A DNA stretch of 42,330 nt from Ruminococcus flavefaciens (GTDB lineage: Bacteria; Bacillota; Clostridia; Oscillospirales; Ruminococcaceae), in contig JAMPGO010000009.1 of assembly GCA_023663905.1 (NCBI GenBank), positions 1 to 42,330 on the forward strand, written 5' to 3'. Positions 16,701 through 22,912 of this stretch are shown here, piece after piece. Under the pieces are notes generated by a model that was not told the DNA's origin, made no database searches, and saw only the letters and a program-made list of their open reading frames with translations. The position numbers and the translations under genes are program-made. Within the stretch, counting starts at the first letter, position 1. Each line of letters opens with the position of its first letter.

Positions 16701-18976
16701 TTGTCTGCGGATGTCTGGATTGTTACAGAAGCTACACTGAAATCATCCTGTGCGGAAATATAAAGCGGTATTTCTTTTGAGAAATATGCCGGGGCAGGGG
16801 AGATTCCCGTAACAACAGGCGCTGTTGTATCTGATATTGTTGTGAATGTAAACGGCTCGGAATATTCGCTCTGATTGCCGTAAATATCAACGGAAGCAAC
16901 GCTTATTGAATATTCAGTATCGGGCGACAGTCCGAGAAGATTTACTCCGAGCGTTGAATAAACGTTCTGGGTTTTTACATCGTCCTCGTTGTCTGTGGGA
17001 TAATATTTTACCGCAAAATATTTGAAATCATTGTCGGGTACGTCGTTCCAGCTGATTGTTGCCGTAACGTCTGTGACTGCAACAGCTTCTATGCCTTCAA
17101 CGATTGCAGGTGGTGTATGGTCAACCGCATAGAGATGTACGAGGTCTTTGCTCTGATTTCCTGCGTAGTCGAACGCTACAGCCTTGATTTTGATTTTATC
17201 GCTGTATTCCGATGTATCAAGGCGGTAGTTTACTGCCGAGCCTTTGCCTGTGAAAAGTTCTTCCCACGTTTCGCCGTCATCTTCCGAAATGTACGCTGTT
17301 ATTGAAGCAACGCCGATATTGTCGTCAGCTTTGAGCGAAATTGTTACGGTATGGGAGAGAGTGTTTCCCTGTTCAGGCAGGAAAAGCGTTACTTCAGGAG
17401 ATGTTTTGTCACCCTGCACAGCTGCGCTCTTTTCGGCGGAATATATACCCTCCTGACCGTATTTGTCAACAGCGCAAATCATATAGAAATACACATCGCC
17501 CTCTTGGAGATTCTCGTCCGTGTATTCCAAGGTCTCTCTGCCGTCAACGTATTCAAGAAGGGTGTATGCACTGTCATCGGTTCTGCGGTAGACGTTGTAG
17601 CCCGTAACTTTTGCCTCCGAAGCAATTCCCCAAGTCAACTGCATCTGCTGTTCGCCTTCAAAGACTTCAAATCCGTAGACTTCCTTTGCAGGTGTGGTAT
17701 CAACATTGACAGTTACGGTTTTTTCCGCACTCGCTCCGTCCTTGTCGGTTACAGAGAACAAGAGTTCGTATTCTCCGCTTGGAAGTTCGCCGATATTCCA
17801 CTTTATTTCAACAGCAGAAAATGCAGAGTCCGCACCCTTGAAAATAGTATGCTGTTCACCCTGCAAATCCGTGTACGAAAGAGAATATTCGGAAGCGTCA
17901 ACCGTTTTCTCCAGTGCGCACTTTACATAGGTGCTTTTTCCGCCTATTTCGCTCGCATTATCGGGGAATGTTACCGCACTTACAACAGGCTTCTGCGGTG
18001 AGGCTGTTATTGATTTTGATTTCGCCGACGAATAATTGTCAGCGCCATATGCCTGTACAGAATACACATATTTTCTGACTGTTTCAAGATTCTTGTCGTA
18101 ATAAGACAAATCAGAAGTACGTGCAATCTCTTCGTCGTCACGGTAAATTATAAAGCCCTCAAGCTCGCCACTGCAATAGGGCATACTCCACGAAAGGCGC
18201 ATTGATTCGCTGTTTACGTAGGACGCTGAAAGATACAGCGGTCGCTCGGTAACATCGGCGGCTATAAGTCCCACTTCGGAAGATACTGAGAACGTCTGGA
18301 AATCCTTGTTATATACAACGGCATTGTTGATTTTGTAGTCGTAATCGCCGTAAGCTGTGTCGGGTACGTCAAATGTCAGGGTTGCGACAGTTCCTCTGTA
18401 AACGTCAGCCATTTCACAGAAGCCGAAAATCTTGAGCTTGTTATCTTCGGTTACGCTCTGATATGCGCCCGTACACGATACATCGACAAGCGTAAGACTG
18501 CTGTCGTAATCAAGATTGACTTCGATTGCTTCAATGTCCTGATTCCAGTCAACAATTTTAATGTCAACTTTTACCTGCTCTCCGGGACAGCATTCGGCAT
18601 TTGTAAGCTCGAATTTTACCGTTTTTCCCGAATCTGCCTCAGACGGCGGAGCAGGTTCGTTGCCGTCCGCAATCTGACGGACTGCAATAAGGTCTTTGAC
18701 ATCAACCACATCGTCCCTGTATACGTCGTAGGCACGCTTTTTGGATGATGATGAAACAGTATCGGCGGAACTGCTTATGAGTTCAGCAAGAGCGGTTATA
18801 TCGGCGGAATCGGTTTTTCCGTCGCCGTTAACATCACCGCTTCCTATTTCAGCCGTAATCTGCTCGATAACTTCAGCGGCGGAAGTGTAAAGCACTCCTG
18901 CCTGAATGGTTGACAGGCTGATGAATGCGGCTGTCATTCCGCAAAGGCTTCTGCTGAATATTTTCTTTTTCTTCAT
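10727..18976 (-). CDS. Giant scaffoldin-like protein: dockerin, cohesin, FN3/Ig-like array, propeller, CARDB, dockerin
   Basis: The frame is open to 19075, but AAGGAGG at 18982-18988 and the signal peptide MKKKKIFSRSLCGMTAAFIS fix the start at 18976 (2749 residues). Modules in order: type I dockerin about 45-105 (GDVNGDGKTDSADI); cohesin-like domain about 116-238; FN3 modules near 240, 425, 620, 805 and 1000 alternating with Ig-like modules opening DTTAPVV or DKTSPEV; a PKD module (IDFGDG) about 1095-1190; a carboxypeptidase-regulatory-like module about 1190-1265; a Gly-rich linker near 1360; a large uncharacterised beta region; a propeller-like region about 2085-2450; two CARDB-like modules about 2460-2660; and a second dockerin about 2665-2735 (GDVNEDGKIDATDAS). 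Dockerins bind cohesins with calcium, so this could dock at both ends and receive a partner through its cohesin. Whether the cohesin-like domain truly binds a dockerin is untested. It is the first gene of a two-gene unit with the BspA protein. Confidence 0.92.
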   Translation of the reverse strand: MKKKKIFSRSLCGMTAAFISLSTIQAGVLYTSAAEVIEQITAEIGSGDVNGDGKTDSADITALAELISSSADTVSSSSKKRAYDVYRDDVVDVKDLIAVRQIADGNEPAPPSEADSGKTVKFELTNAECCPGEQVKVDIKIVDWNQDIEAIEVNLDYDSSLTLVDVSCTGAYQSVTEDNKLKIFGFCEMADVYRGTVATLTFDVPDTAYGDYDYKINNAVVYNKDFQTFSVSSEVGLIAADVTERPLYLSASYVNSESMRLSWSMPYCSGELEGFIIYRDDEEIARTSDLSYYDKNLETVRKYVYSVQAYGADNYSSAKSKSITASPQKPVVSAVTFPDNASEIGGKSTYVKCALEKTVDASEYSLSYTDLQGEQHTIFKGADSAFSAVEIKWNIGELPSGEYELLFSVTDKDGASAEKTVTVNVDTTPAKEVYGFEVFEGEQQMQLTWGIASEAKVTGYNVYRRTDDSAYTLLEYVDGRETLEYTDENLQEGDVYFYMICAVDKYGQEGIYSAEKSAAVQGDKTSPEVTLFLPEQGNTLSHTVTISLKADDNIGVASITAYISEDDGETWEELFTGKGSAVNYRLDTSEYSDKIKIKAVAFDYAGNQSKDLVHLYAVDHTPPAIVEGIEAVAVTDVTATISWNDVPDNDFKYFAVKYYPTDNEDDVKTQNVYSTLGVNLLGLSPDTEYSISVASVDIYGNQSEYSEPFTFTTISDTTAPVVTGISPAPAYFSKEIPLYISAQDDFSVASVTIQTSADNGESAEWTDLAVVANESAGTYFGASYKMNLADYSDGTIYVRAFATDTAGNIGEPSAVYEYIVDKTAPKAPTTLESSSDANEIQLKWQAFDNKADSVAFSLYRSTSKDGEYTCILSNASVLNHYDRTAEPETQYYYKLTAIDAAGNESPMSKAVSAKLEKDTEAPEIVSVYPDETGILSTASRKISVLASDNVKLDSVKMEYRTSSTAEYKVFSEKTDIEDYYTVAEANIPLTALESDKVQIRITAVDSSGNVSEAKEVELTVDNSKVNITSVKAQQLEEYISVDWSAEENETSQGYYIYKKVNTGSWKKIGAVEAEKNETNKYSFKDYDTTANGTISYKIESYSSTGIKTYKESQQVQVYTAPEVSLECETTQQEGVEYIFDATGCNDYYGITSVKIDFGDGMSATEKSASNAKFVHKYKETGRYDVTLTCENEQGLTTTEVQTIEVLERTLIGESVITVKTTEGKPASDIYVYVDLGTEMQKKIKTDNSGTAKITASAGIHTIGVYGDGYLPTEKNCTILAGKENKMSFTVVEEDIVTADFEVERMTLDEIKAVGINVSDPQNQHIVAVDLNVTYKGTASASSLRCYVNNLGKVVATNGGGGWSSGGLGGSWGGGSGSGSVTKPVYISVDPDTNTVNTVVTITVPVGASFLKEFFHAKLTVYNNADEEYTISDNEVSLNLPEGLALVKTDKSYDKDVSFDVIKGQSSKEIDWIIRGDKEGTYNLSASYHGILDRFNEEINEVFETDEPITVYGESAVSVDVNIPDRLYENRFVYEVAMTNNSPIDIYCPSTNVGEAVSNAFEKEHPVIYQKRLMKDGKYVKILPNDEDFETLEPGYTYSVIYKTPSFYEEESAYRYRYELLNASVTRVNESNIPVALNVLSSEEFVLMDQLAEIPDYDPDTEFVLFVADQSGRQVMNGAKITYGGKTYTTEKGAYAVIPISETASSLEVSKSGFDTKTIKTYTGYMQGVDMIVLSPEKPPYVAPPTVTTRPGTSGGIASGGTNVETGIETWNGNLELGGELDLGTDASIPFIGGSTFEISGFNSPVHIETDDNGHVILYLGEKTLYGEDDEDDLWKDYQDAVSLINDFANSGNKSGFISKFPIQDYNEPWSVSVKIAGVMYGTYPGTKGFSESVKENGVEFGGKIIVVVEGGTTIRSQLAVGVIPVACELEIKDEAKATADFKLQFKDNEFIPSATLTFENEFSLTPSVGVGFAGVAAAGIYGQMSLALAATLLTTKKDSNGNPDTGVDSVSASFEIGVQAYLGPFKVSKSLVGSELQIYDKEKGFVWDWQPKEAPGRFKYAILDESLYSLQTATGNVWKGSTDSVSYDENGYAVLNSIVEDSSGVTSQQIQAVGDKLVMVYLENDSTREAINGLRLMYSVYDKKAGTWSKPAQVDTNGTGDYAPQLYSDGEKLYLVYQDTASVLDKDAELTDWTTAQNIAVSAFNTDTLKFEKPELLTTDSDVYDSKPSVVIVGGRVYAVWNSNENSDYFCTNDTNRIMASELTDNGWSEPQILADNLNAVTNIETGAVNDSLCVVYITDNDNDITTTDDRTLNAINTYDGQIYELTYGNIDSAKFAQAVDDDKEALYWYEDGNLVKTNNLTFKSRVFSEAPETLSSNFEILGNRILWSGSVDGNSAEIYESVYDSADNAWSSAVALTNQGSYIENMSAVNIDGTIYAVMNRNDITITTKAVESENSIVFTAFSGLENLTVASASYNEYKYSDGVLPVYVALQNNGENKINSVKLTVLDSENNVVCETTSEEVINAGESNTVTVDVPIDTAKSLDFTVKAETEDIKDSNPDDNTTSFNAGFSNIFVEASKKDDNTLVVTVTNNGTASAPAEISIMNHMSDDVLKTVKTDSIGAGESVSEEINLSAYVGTATDDLKVSVSVGDTSQMVTVYEAMQDVTAYKLGDVNEDGKIDATDASLVLYEYSLSSTGKESVLTDSQKKSADVNSDGLIDADDASKILKYYTSVSIGNADSDLLNEVAQ

Positions 18977-18999
18977 TTTTTCCTCCTTAAAAAATATTA

Positions 19000-19070
19000 A
19001 GCCTGAGAAATATGTTGTGCATATTAATTTTTGATTCATAATTTGTGCAGAAAACATATTTTTACAGGCT
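19000..19070 (-). other. Long hairpin in the 5' leader of the scaffoldin-like gene
   Basis: AGCCTG (19000-19005) pairs with CAGGCT (19065-19070), and inside it AAATATGTT (19008-19016) pairs perfectly with AACATATTT (19053-19061). Together they make an interrupted 15-bp stem. It ends 11 bases upstream of the AAGGAGG ribosome binding site within the roughly 110-base leader. It may stabilise the 8-kb message or regulate its translation. Confidence 0.6.
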
Positions 19071-19092
19071 CGCATATAATTCCATTATATTT

Positions 19093-19121
19093 ATTATACT
19101 AATTTATGACACAAAAGTCTA
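19093..19121 (-). promoter_or_regulatory. Promoter of the scaffoldin-like/BspA unit
   Basis: Read on the minus strand, TAGACT (19116-19121) is followed after 17 bases by a perfect TATAAT (19093-19098). Predicted transcription starts near 19086, giving a leader of about 110 bases. A second ATTATA at 19084-19089 is an alternative -10. Confidence 0.65.
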
Positions 19122-19204
19122 TAAACTGGGTGTTAATTTTTTGTGAAAAAGTTCACAAAATTACAAATTCATCGATAATTTACACATAATTTTTAAGGAA
19201 AGTA

Positions 19205-19233
19205 TTGACATTTATTGATAAATATGCTATAAT
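19205..19233 (+). promoter_or_regulatory. Consensus sigma-A promoter of the short LRR gene
   Basis: TTGACA at 19205-19210 and TATAAT at 19228-19233 are both perfect, 17 bases apart, with a TGC extension before the -10. This is one of the two strongest-looking promoters in the window. Confidence 0.93.
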
Positions 19234-19265
19234 TTTAACAGAATATTTTTTAAAGGAGGAAATTT

Positions 19266-19835
19266 ATGGAACAAAAAATTGAAGATTTTGAAATTAATAA
19301 CGACGGTGTGCTGATTAAGTACAAGCCTAAAAAAGAAAAGAAGGTTGTTGAAATCCCTGCTAGCGTTAAAAGTATCGGTGACGGTGCGTTTTATCGTTGT
19401 TCAATTCTTGAAAACATAAAAATTCCGAACAGTGTTACAAGCATTGGCGAAAATGCATTTAGTATTTGTTTAAGCCTTACAAGTATAAACATCCCTGATA
19501 GTGTTGTAACTATTGGTCACGGAGCATTTTCGTATTGTAATGCACTTGAAAAAGTGAGAATCTCAAAAAGTGTAAAACATATTGCTGGTTCTACATTTGA
19601 GGATTGTACAAGCCTTGAAAAAGTGGAAATTTTTAATGGTGTTTTAAGCATTGGAGAAAAGGCATTTTATAATTGTAAAAGCCTTGAAAAAATAGACATT
19701 CCCGACAGTGTTACAAGTATCGGCGAAAAGGCATTTTATTATTGTACTTACCTTGGATTCATAAAAATTCCCAAAAGCACAGTTGTAAGCAAAACTGCAT
19801 TTAATAACTGCCCTGCTGAAATCATAAGAATATAA
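19266..19835 (+). CDS. Short BspA-type LRR protein lacking a signal peptide
   Basis: AAAGGAGG at 19252-19259 supports this ATG. The 189-residue protein begins with a charged cap (EQKIEDFEINNDGVLIKY) and then has about seven LRR_5 repeats of 23 residues, such as IPNSVTSIGENAFSICLSLT. The cap has the same role as the block starts of the giant BspA protein on the other strand, but there is no signal peptide or membrane segment. It should therefore be cytoplasmic, or a released fragment of a once larger protein. The repeats are far more uniform and AT-rich at the DNA level than those of its giant neighbour, which suggests recent expansion or transfer. It has its own consensus promoter and terminator. 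Function unknown; a protein-binding role fits the fold. Confidence 0.85.
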   Translation: MEQKIEDFEINNDGVLIKYKPKKEKKVVEIPASVKSIGDGAFYRCSILENIKIPNSVTSIGENAFSICLSLTSINIPDSVVTIGHGAFSYCNALEKVRISKSVKHIAGSTFEDCTSLEKVEIFNGVLSIGEKAFYNCKSLEKIDIPDSVTSIGEKAFYYCTYLGFIKIPKSTVVSKTAFNNCPAEIIRI

Positions 19836-19836
19836 C

Positions 19837-19870
19837 AAAAATCCCTGTAGTGCGCTACAGGGATTTTTTT
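19837..19870. terminator. Bidirectional terminator
   Basis: ATCCCTGTAG (19841-19850) pairs with CTACAGGGAT (19855-19864) across a TGCG loop, flanked by AAAA before and a run of T after. It serves the short LRR gene on the + strand and the amidase remnant on the minus strand, whose stop codon starts at its edge. Confidence 0.92.
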
Positions 19871-20442
19871 TACTTTTCCGCCACAAAGTTGTTGATTCCT
19901 GTGAAAATCGTAAGGGCAACTTTCTCCTGATACTCCTCCGTATTCAGAAGCGACGCTTCTTCGGGATTCGACAGAAATCCGCACTCAACCATAACAGTCG
20001 GGTTTTCACTGTAATAGCACAGAAACAGCTCTTTACCGCACAGCTTTATTTCACGCTTGTTTTCGGGCTGCAATACCTGAAAGCTCTTTTGCAGGGATTT
20101 GGCAAGCATTTCATTATCGCTGTCCGTCGCTGAATAAAACATCTGCGCTCCGCTGTAAACAGGGTCGGTGAACTGGTTCTGGTGTATTGAGATACAAACC
20201 GCATTGTCGTATTTGTTGAACAGTTCAAGTCTGTTGTCCATATCCGAACTCTTCTGGTTTGCAATACCCTCGATTCCTGAATCGTGAATCGAAATATCGC
20301 TGTCCCTTGTTACTTCAACTTCATAGCCCGAAATCCTCAGCAAATCCCTTACCCTTAACAGTATACTCAGATTTATGCCCTTTTCAGGTACTCCCTCGAC
20401 CGATACACAACCGCCGTCAAATCCGCCGTGTGCCGAATCAAA
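19870..20442 (-). pseudogene. N-terminally truncated N-acetylmuramoyl-L-alanine amidase (Amidase_3, CwlD-like)
   Basis: The open frame begins directly after an in-frame TAA at 20443-20445, at Phe-Asp-Ser-Ala-His-Gly-Gly, i.e. in the middle of the family's first zinc motif (normally DPGHGG). From there all catalytic landmarks are present: HGGFDGG, Glu in VPEKGINL, SIHQN and VECGFLSN. No start codon or signal peptide lies upstream; the next possible start, a TTG at 20343, would lose the first zinc ligand. The enzyme would hydrolyse the amide between MurNAc and L-alanine in peptidoglycan, but this copy lacks its export signal and first strand, so it is probably dead. The break sits 6 bases from the end of the Fic gene, which seems to have replaced the amidase N terminus by recombination. 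Confidence 0.85.
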
Positions 20443-20448
20443 TTAAAC

Positions 20449-21210
20449 TCAGTCGGGGTGTATTGCCAAAATGTCCCCGCACTTGTATTCGGTACGGTCA
20501 TAATCTATGCCGAAATAGTCAAGCGCCGATTTCATATCGTCCTGTGCTGAAAGAAATACGTCAATAAGTCTGTTTTTCCTGTCCTGCATTTGCCATTCCT
20601 TCAAGCCCATATAGTAAAACATCTTGTAATCTTCATTGATAATAAACGGAACAATATTATTTTCAAGGCATTGTTTCAGCATAATCAATCTGCCCGTTCT
20701 GCCGTTGCCGTCGTAAAAAGGATGTATTTTTTTATACAGTGTATGGAAGTGCGCTATATCGTATAAATCCAGTTGTCTGCCGTTAAACCGATTCAGAAGC
20801 GACTGCATTTTTCCCGATACCTGCGAGGGCAGGATTGTTTCCATACCACCGACTTCGTTCGCTTCCGTTTTGTAGTCGCCTATCACCATATATTCTTCGA
20901 AGGCTATTACTCCCGATTTCAGCATTTTATGAAGATTTTTAATATATTCCTCGGTCAACGGCTCGTTCAGCGTATCAAGAATATGGTCAAAGCAGTGAAA
21001 ATGATTGACCGTTTCAATAATATCATCAACAGGAGCGTTTTCCGCATTGATTCTCCTTGTTTCGTAGATGTAGCGAGTCTGGTCGTGCGTAAGCGTGCTT
21101 CCCTCGATATGATTCGAATTATAGGCGAAATCAATTTGCAGTCTGTGATATATTCCGCCTTTGTACCTGCTCCGACGTTCGCTGAATAGTTTTTCCGAAA
21201 GTGTTTTCAT
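20449..21210 (-). CDS. fic: Fic domain protein, class II (N-terminal inhibitory helix)
   Basis: The 253-residue protein has a complete Fic motif, HPFYDGNGRTGR (about 162-173), and upstream the inhibitory motif SNHIEG in NSNHIEGST, matching [S/T]xxxE[G/N]. The inhibitory helix is therefore in the same chain and N-terminal, as in class II Fic proteins. Fic enzymes usually transfer AMP from ATP to a hydroxyl of a target protein; the inhibitory Glu normally holds them off. The target cannot be read from sequence. The ribosome binding site AAAGGGGG (21216-21223) and ATG lie in a 29-base segment that recurs exactly before the next Fic gene. The stop lies 6 bases from the broken amidase frame downstream, so the gene appears to have been inserted there. 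Confidence 0.92.
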   Translation of the reverse strand: MKTLSEKLFSERRSRYKGGIYHRLQIDFAYNSNHIEGSTLTHDQTRYIYETRRINAENAPVDDIIETVNHFHCFDHILDTLNEPLTEEYIKNLHKMLKSGVIAFEEYMVIGDYKTEANEVGGMETILPSQVSGKMQSLLNRFNGRQLDLYDIAHFHTLYKKIHPFYDGNGRTGRLIMLKQCLENNIVPFIINEDYKMFYYMGLKEWQMQDRKNRLIDVFLSAQDDMKSALDYFGIDYDRTEYKCGDILAIHPD

Positions 21211-21234
21211 AAAATCCCCCTTTGCAATATCTTT
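21206..21234 (-). repeat. 29-base leader repeat, copy A (class II Fic start)
   Basis: These 29 bases, covering the ATG, the AAAGGGGG ribosome binding site and upstream leader of the class II Fic gene, are identical to 21950-21978. Flanking sequence differs on both sides. Confidence 0.9.
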
Positions 21235-21278
21235 ATGTTTTCATTCGGCACTGCGGTTTAGTATTACTCAATTATACA

Positions 21279-21884
21279 TTAAAGCTCACCGGTACGGTAA
21301 ACAGAGTATCCCTCATAGTGATAGCTTGCATCTATACCTTTCATATAAATCTCACGCTCGTTTATCTTATCGGTCAAGGCATTTTTCAGCAGAAACTTTA
21401 TCTCAATATCCTTAATGGGACTTCTTTCCATAGCAAGAAGATAGTCCTCTTTGTCTACCATACTCCAGTCTACAACCATATTGATTTCTTTTTTTAGAAT
21501 ACAGTCAAGCCATATGCGTGTACTGCGACCGTTGCCCTCTCTGAAAGGGTGAGCAATATTCATCTCTACATACTTCTCTATAATCTCGTCAAAATTGGAT
21601 TGCGGCATTTCCTCGATATGTTTCAGCGCTGTTTCAAGATACATTACAGGAGCAAAGCGGAAATTTCCCTTTGCAATATTGACCGTCCTGACTTTACCTG
21701 CAAACTCATATATATCTTCAAAAAGAAATCTATGAATCTCTGCCAGTGCCTTGAAACTACCAGCAGTCAGGCTATTCAGAATACCGCTCTCAAACAGTTC
21801 TACCGCCTTTGTCTTGCTGATTTTTTCCTCTGTTCTGGCAAGTTCCGCCGAATCGGTTATGCCCAGTCTATTTTCCAATGCCAT
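21279..21884 (-). CDS. fic: Fic domain protein, class III (C-terminal inhibitory helix)
   Basis: The 201-residue protein resembles the small class III Fic proteins such as Neisseria NmFic. It has HPFREGNGRSTRIW (about 111-124), with Glu in the acidic position as in that group, and near the C terminus SYHYEGY, an SxxxEG inhibitory motif, followed by a short tail. NmFic-type enzymes AMPylate DNA gyrase and themselves; the same target here is inferred. The ATG has only a distant GGAG. A strong ribosome binding site with an ATG lies further up at 21952 in the duplicated leader, but it opens only a 15-codon frame. The Fic frame continues upstream without a start codon as DERVGDDFR to a stop, so the gene may have lost its original start by frameshift or recombination. 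Confidence 0.87.
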   Translation of the reverse strand: MALENRLGITDSAELARTEEKISKTKAVELFESGILNSLTAGSFKALAEIHRFLFEDIYEFAGKVRTVNIAKGNFRFAPVMYLETALKHIEEMPQSNFDEIIEKYVEMNIAHPFREGNGRSTRIWLDCILKKEINMVVDWSMVDKEDYLLAMERSPIKDIEIKFLLKNALTDKINEREIYMKGIDASYHYEGYSVYRTGEL

Positions 21885-21949
21885 ACGAAAATCATCTCCA
21901 ACTCTTTCATCTGCACACTTTCAAAATTTTGCAGCTATGCTTTTGGGGG

Positions 21950-21978
21950 TTCATAAAATCCCCCTTTGCAATATCTTT
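21950..21978 (-). repeat. 29-base leader repeat, copy B
   Basis: Exact copy of 21206-21234. Here the ATG at 21950-21952 opens a 15-codon frame (MNPQKHSCKILKVCR) that ends before the class III Fic start at 21884. Confidence 0.9.
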
Positions 21979-21990
21979 GTACTATCTTCT

Positions 21991-22019
21991 ATTGTAGCAC
22001 ATTTTTCGCAAAAATGCAA
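21991..22019 (-). promoter_or_regulatory. Possible promoter of the Fic genes
   Basis: On the minus strand TTGCAT (22014-22019), 17 bases, then TACAAT (21991-21996). The -35 is weak. It is placed correctly to transcribe the leader repeat and both Fic genes. Confidence 0.45.
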
Positions 22020-22026
22020 CACCGAC

Positions 22027-22055
22027 TTGACATTTTAATTCGAAAACGATATAAT
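22027..22055 (+). promoter_or_regulatory. Consensus promoter of the small gene at 22089
   Basis: TTGACA (22027-22032) and TATAAT (22050-22055), both perfect, are 17 bases apart. Confidence 0.92.
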
Positions 22056-22088
22056 GTTAATAAATAATAATGATTTACAGGTGATAAA

Positions 22089-22454
22089 ATGATAATAAAA
22101 ATAATTATGGCTGACAAGAATAAAATCAAGGAGCTGGAATGTCTCAGTGCTTTTACGTGGGAGGGTATGACTCTCGATGAAGAAAATCTGAATGAAATTG
22201 CCCATGCCTTTCAGGAAGAAAATCTCGTGAAGGAAAATACCGAGGAAATACAGGGCTATGTTTGGTTCGGGAAAGATATGAATGAATTGTATAATCTGCA
22301 CGGCGATAACAGATATGCGGACGATTTGCCTTTTCTTGCTTTTGCTCCCGAAACATTCAACGGTACTGCCAACCTTAATGTTTTCAAACTTATGGTCGGC
22401 GCAAGGTGGCTTGACGATATTGTAATGAATAACGCTCTTAATGAAGCTGAATAG
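22089..22454 (+). CDS. Hypothetical small acidic protein
   Basis: A perfect promoter and AGGTG five bases before the ATG support this gene. The 121-residue product is acidic and soluble, without signal or membrane segment. Recognisable stretches are SAFTWEGMTLDEENLNEI, the aromatic segment GYVWFGKDMNELYNLHGDN and ARWLDDIVMNNA. I do not recognise the family. An in-frame ATG six codons on (MADKNKIKEL) is an alternative start. It stands alone between the Fic genes and the MntA-HepT genes, so a role in the same accessory island, for example as an antitoxin or regulator, is possible but not shown. Confidence 0.65.
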   Translation: MIIKIIMADKNKIKELECLSAFTWEGMTLDEENLNEIAHAFQEENLVKENTEEIQGYVWFGKDMNELYNLHGDNRYADDLPFLAFAPETFNGTANLNVFKLMVGARWLDDIVMNNALNEAE

Positions 22455-22522
22455 CTTGATGAGGTTTACATTAATGCGAGGTACAAAATGCCTGCTGTAA
22501 GCGATTTTATTTCGTCAAACTG

Positions 22523-22551
22523 TTGATTTTCATATCGTGGTATGATATAAT
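22523..22551 (+). promoter_or_regulatory. Promoter of the MntA-HepT operon
   Basis: TTGATT (22523-22528), 17 bases, then TATAAT (22546-22551) with a TGA extension. Confidence 0.87.
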
Positions 22552-22581
22552 AAAAGCAGTAAAATATTTAGGAGTGACAGT

Positions 22582-22632
22582 ATGAAAGTGAAATCTGAGA
22601 TGAAACAGAGGGCGACCGGGTATGAAATATAA
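22582..22632 (+). CDS. 16-codon leader ORF overlapping the mntA start
   Basis: AGGAGTGACAGT precedes an ATG at 22582 with better spacing than the downstream gene's own site. It encodes MKVKSEMKQRATGYEI and ends at TAA 22630-22632, overlapping the mntA ATG (22622) by 11 bases. Translation of the leader would bring ribosomes to the mntA start, whose own site is only a weak AGGGCG. It may be a genuine coupling peptide or a remnant of an earlier gene start. Confidence 0.5.
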   Translation: MKVKSEMKQRATGYEI

Positions 22633-22912
22633 TCTTCCTGAAAGAGTTGAACGGGATATTATTAAAATCGCAAGGAAGAACGGTGTTAAAAAAGTAATTC
22701 TTTTCGGTTCAAGGGCAAGATGTACTAATTCTGAAAGAAGCGACATTGACCTTGCAGTAAGCGGTGGAAATACGCTTGATTTTTATTACGATATTAAAGA
22801 AAAAACGCATACTTTGCTGATGTTTGATATTGTGGAACTTGACAGAGGAATTTCCGATGAATTACAGACTGAAATAAACAGGGACGGAGTGATTTTATAT
22901 GAAGAAATATGA
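22622..22912 (+). CDS. mntA: MntA-type minimal nucleotidyltransferase (type VII antitoxin)
   Basis: The 96-residue protein has the MNT signature GSRARCTNSERSDID, an exact fit to GSx10DxD, with a further Asp in LLMFDIVELD. In type VII toxin-antitoxin systems MntA transfers AMP units to a tyrosine of the HEPN toxin HepT and so silences it. The following gene encodes exactly such a partner and overlaps this one by 14 bases. The size is normal for the family and nothing essential is missing. The start overlaps a leader ORF. Confidence 0.92.
   Translation: MKYNLPERVERDIIKIARKNGVKKVILFGSRARCTNSERSDIDLAVSGGNTLDFYYDIKEKTHTLLMFDIVELDRGISDELQTEINRDGVILYEEI

Noticed and set aside
11166-18001. Open frames opposite the scaffoldin-like gene, up to 221 codons
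   Set aside because: They are antisense to well-supported modules, without start signals or recognisable domains.
18977-19075. A 33-residue upstream extension of the scaffoldin-like protein
   Set aside because: The AAGGAGG and signal peptide fit the ATG at 18976; the extension lies in the hairpin leader.
20773-21189. 138-codon + strand frame
   Set aside because: It is antisense to the class II Fic gene, whose motifs are complete.
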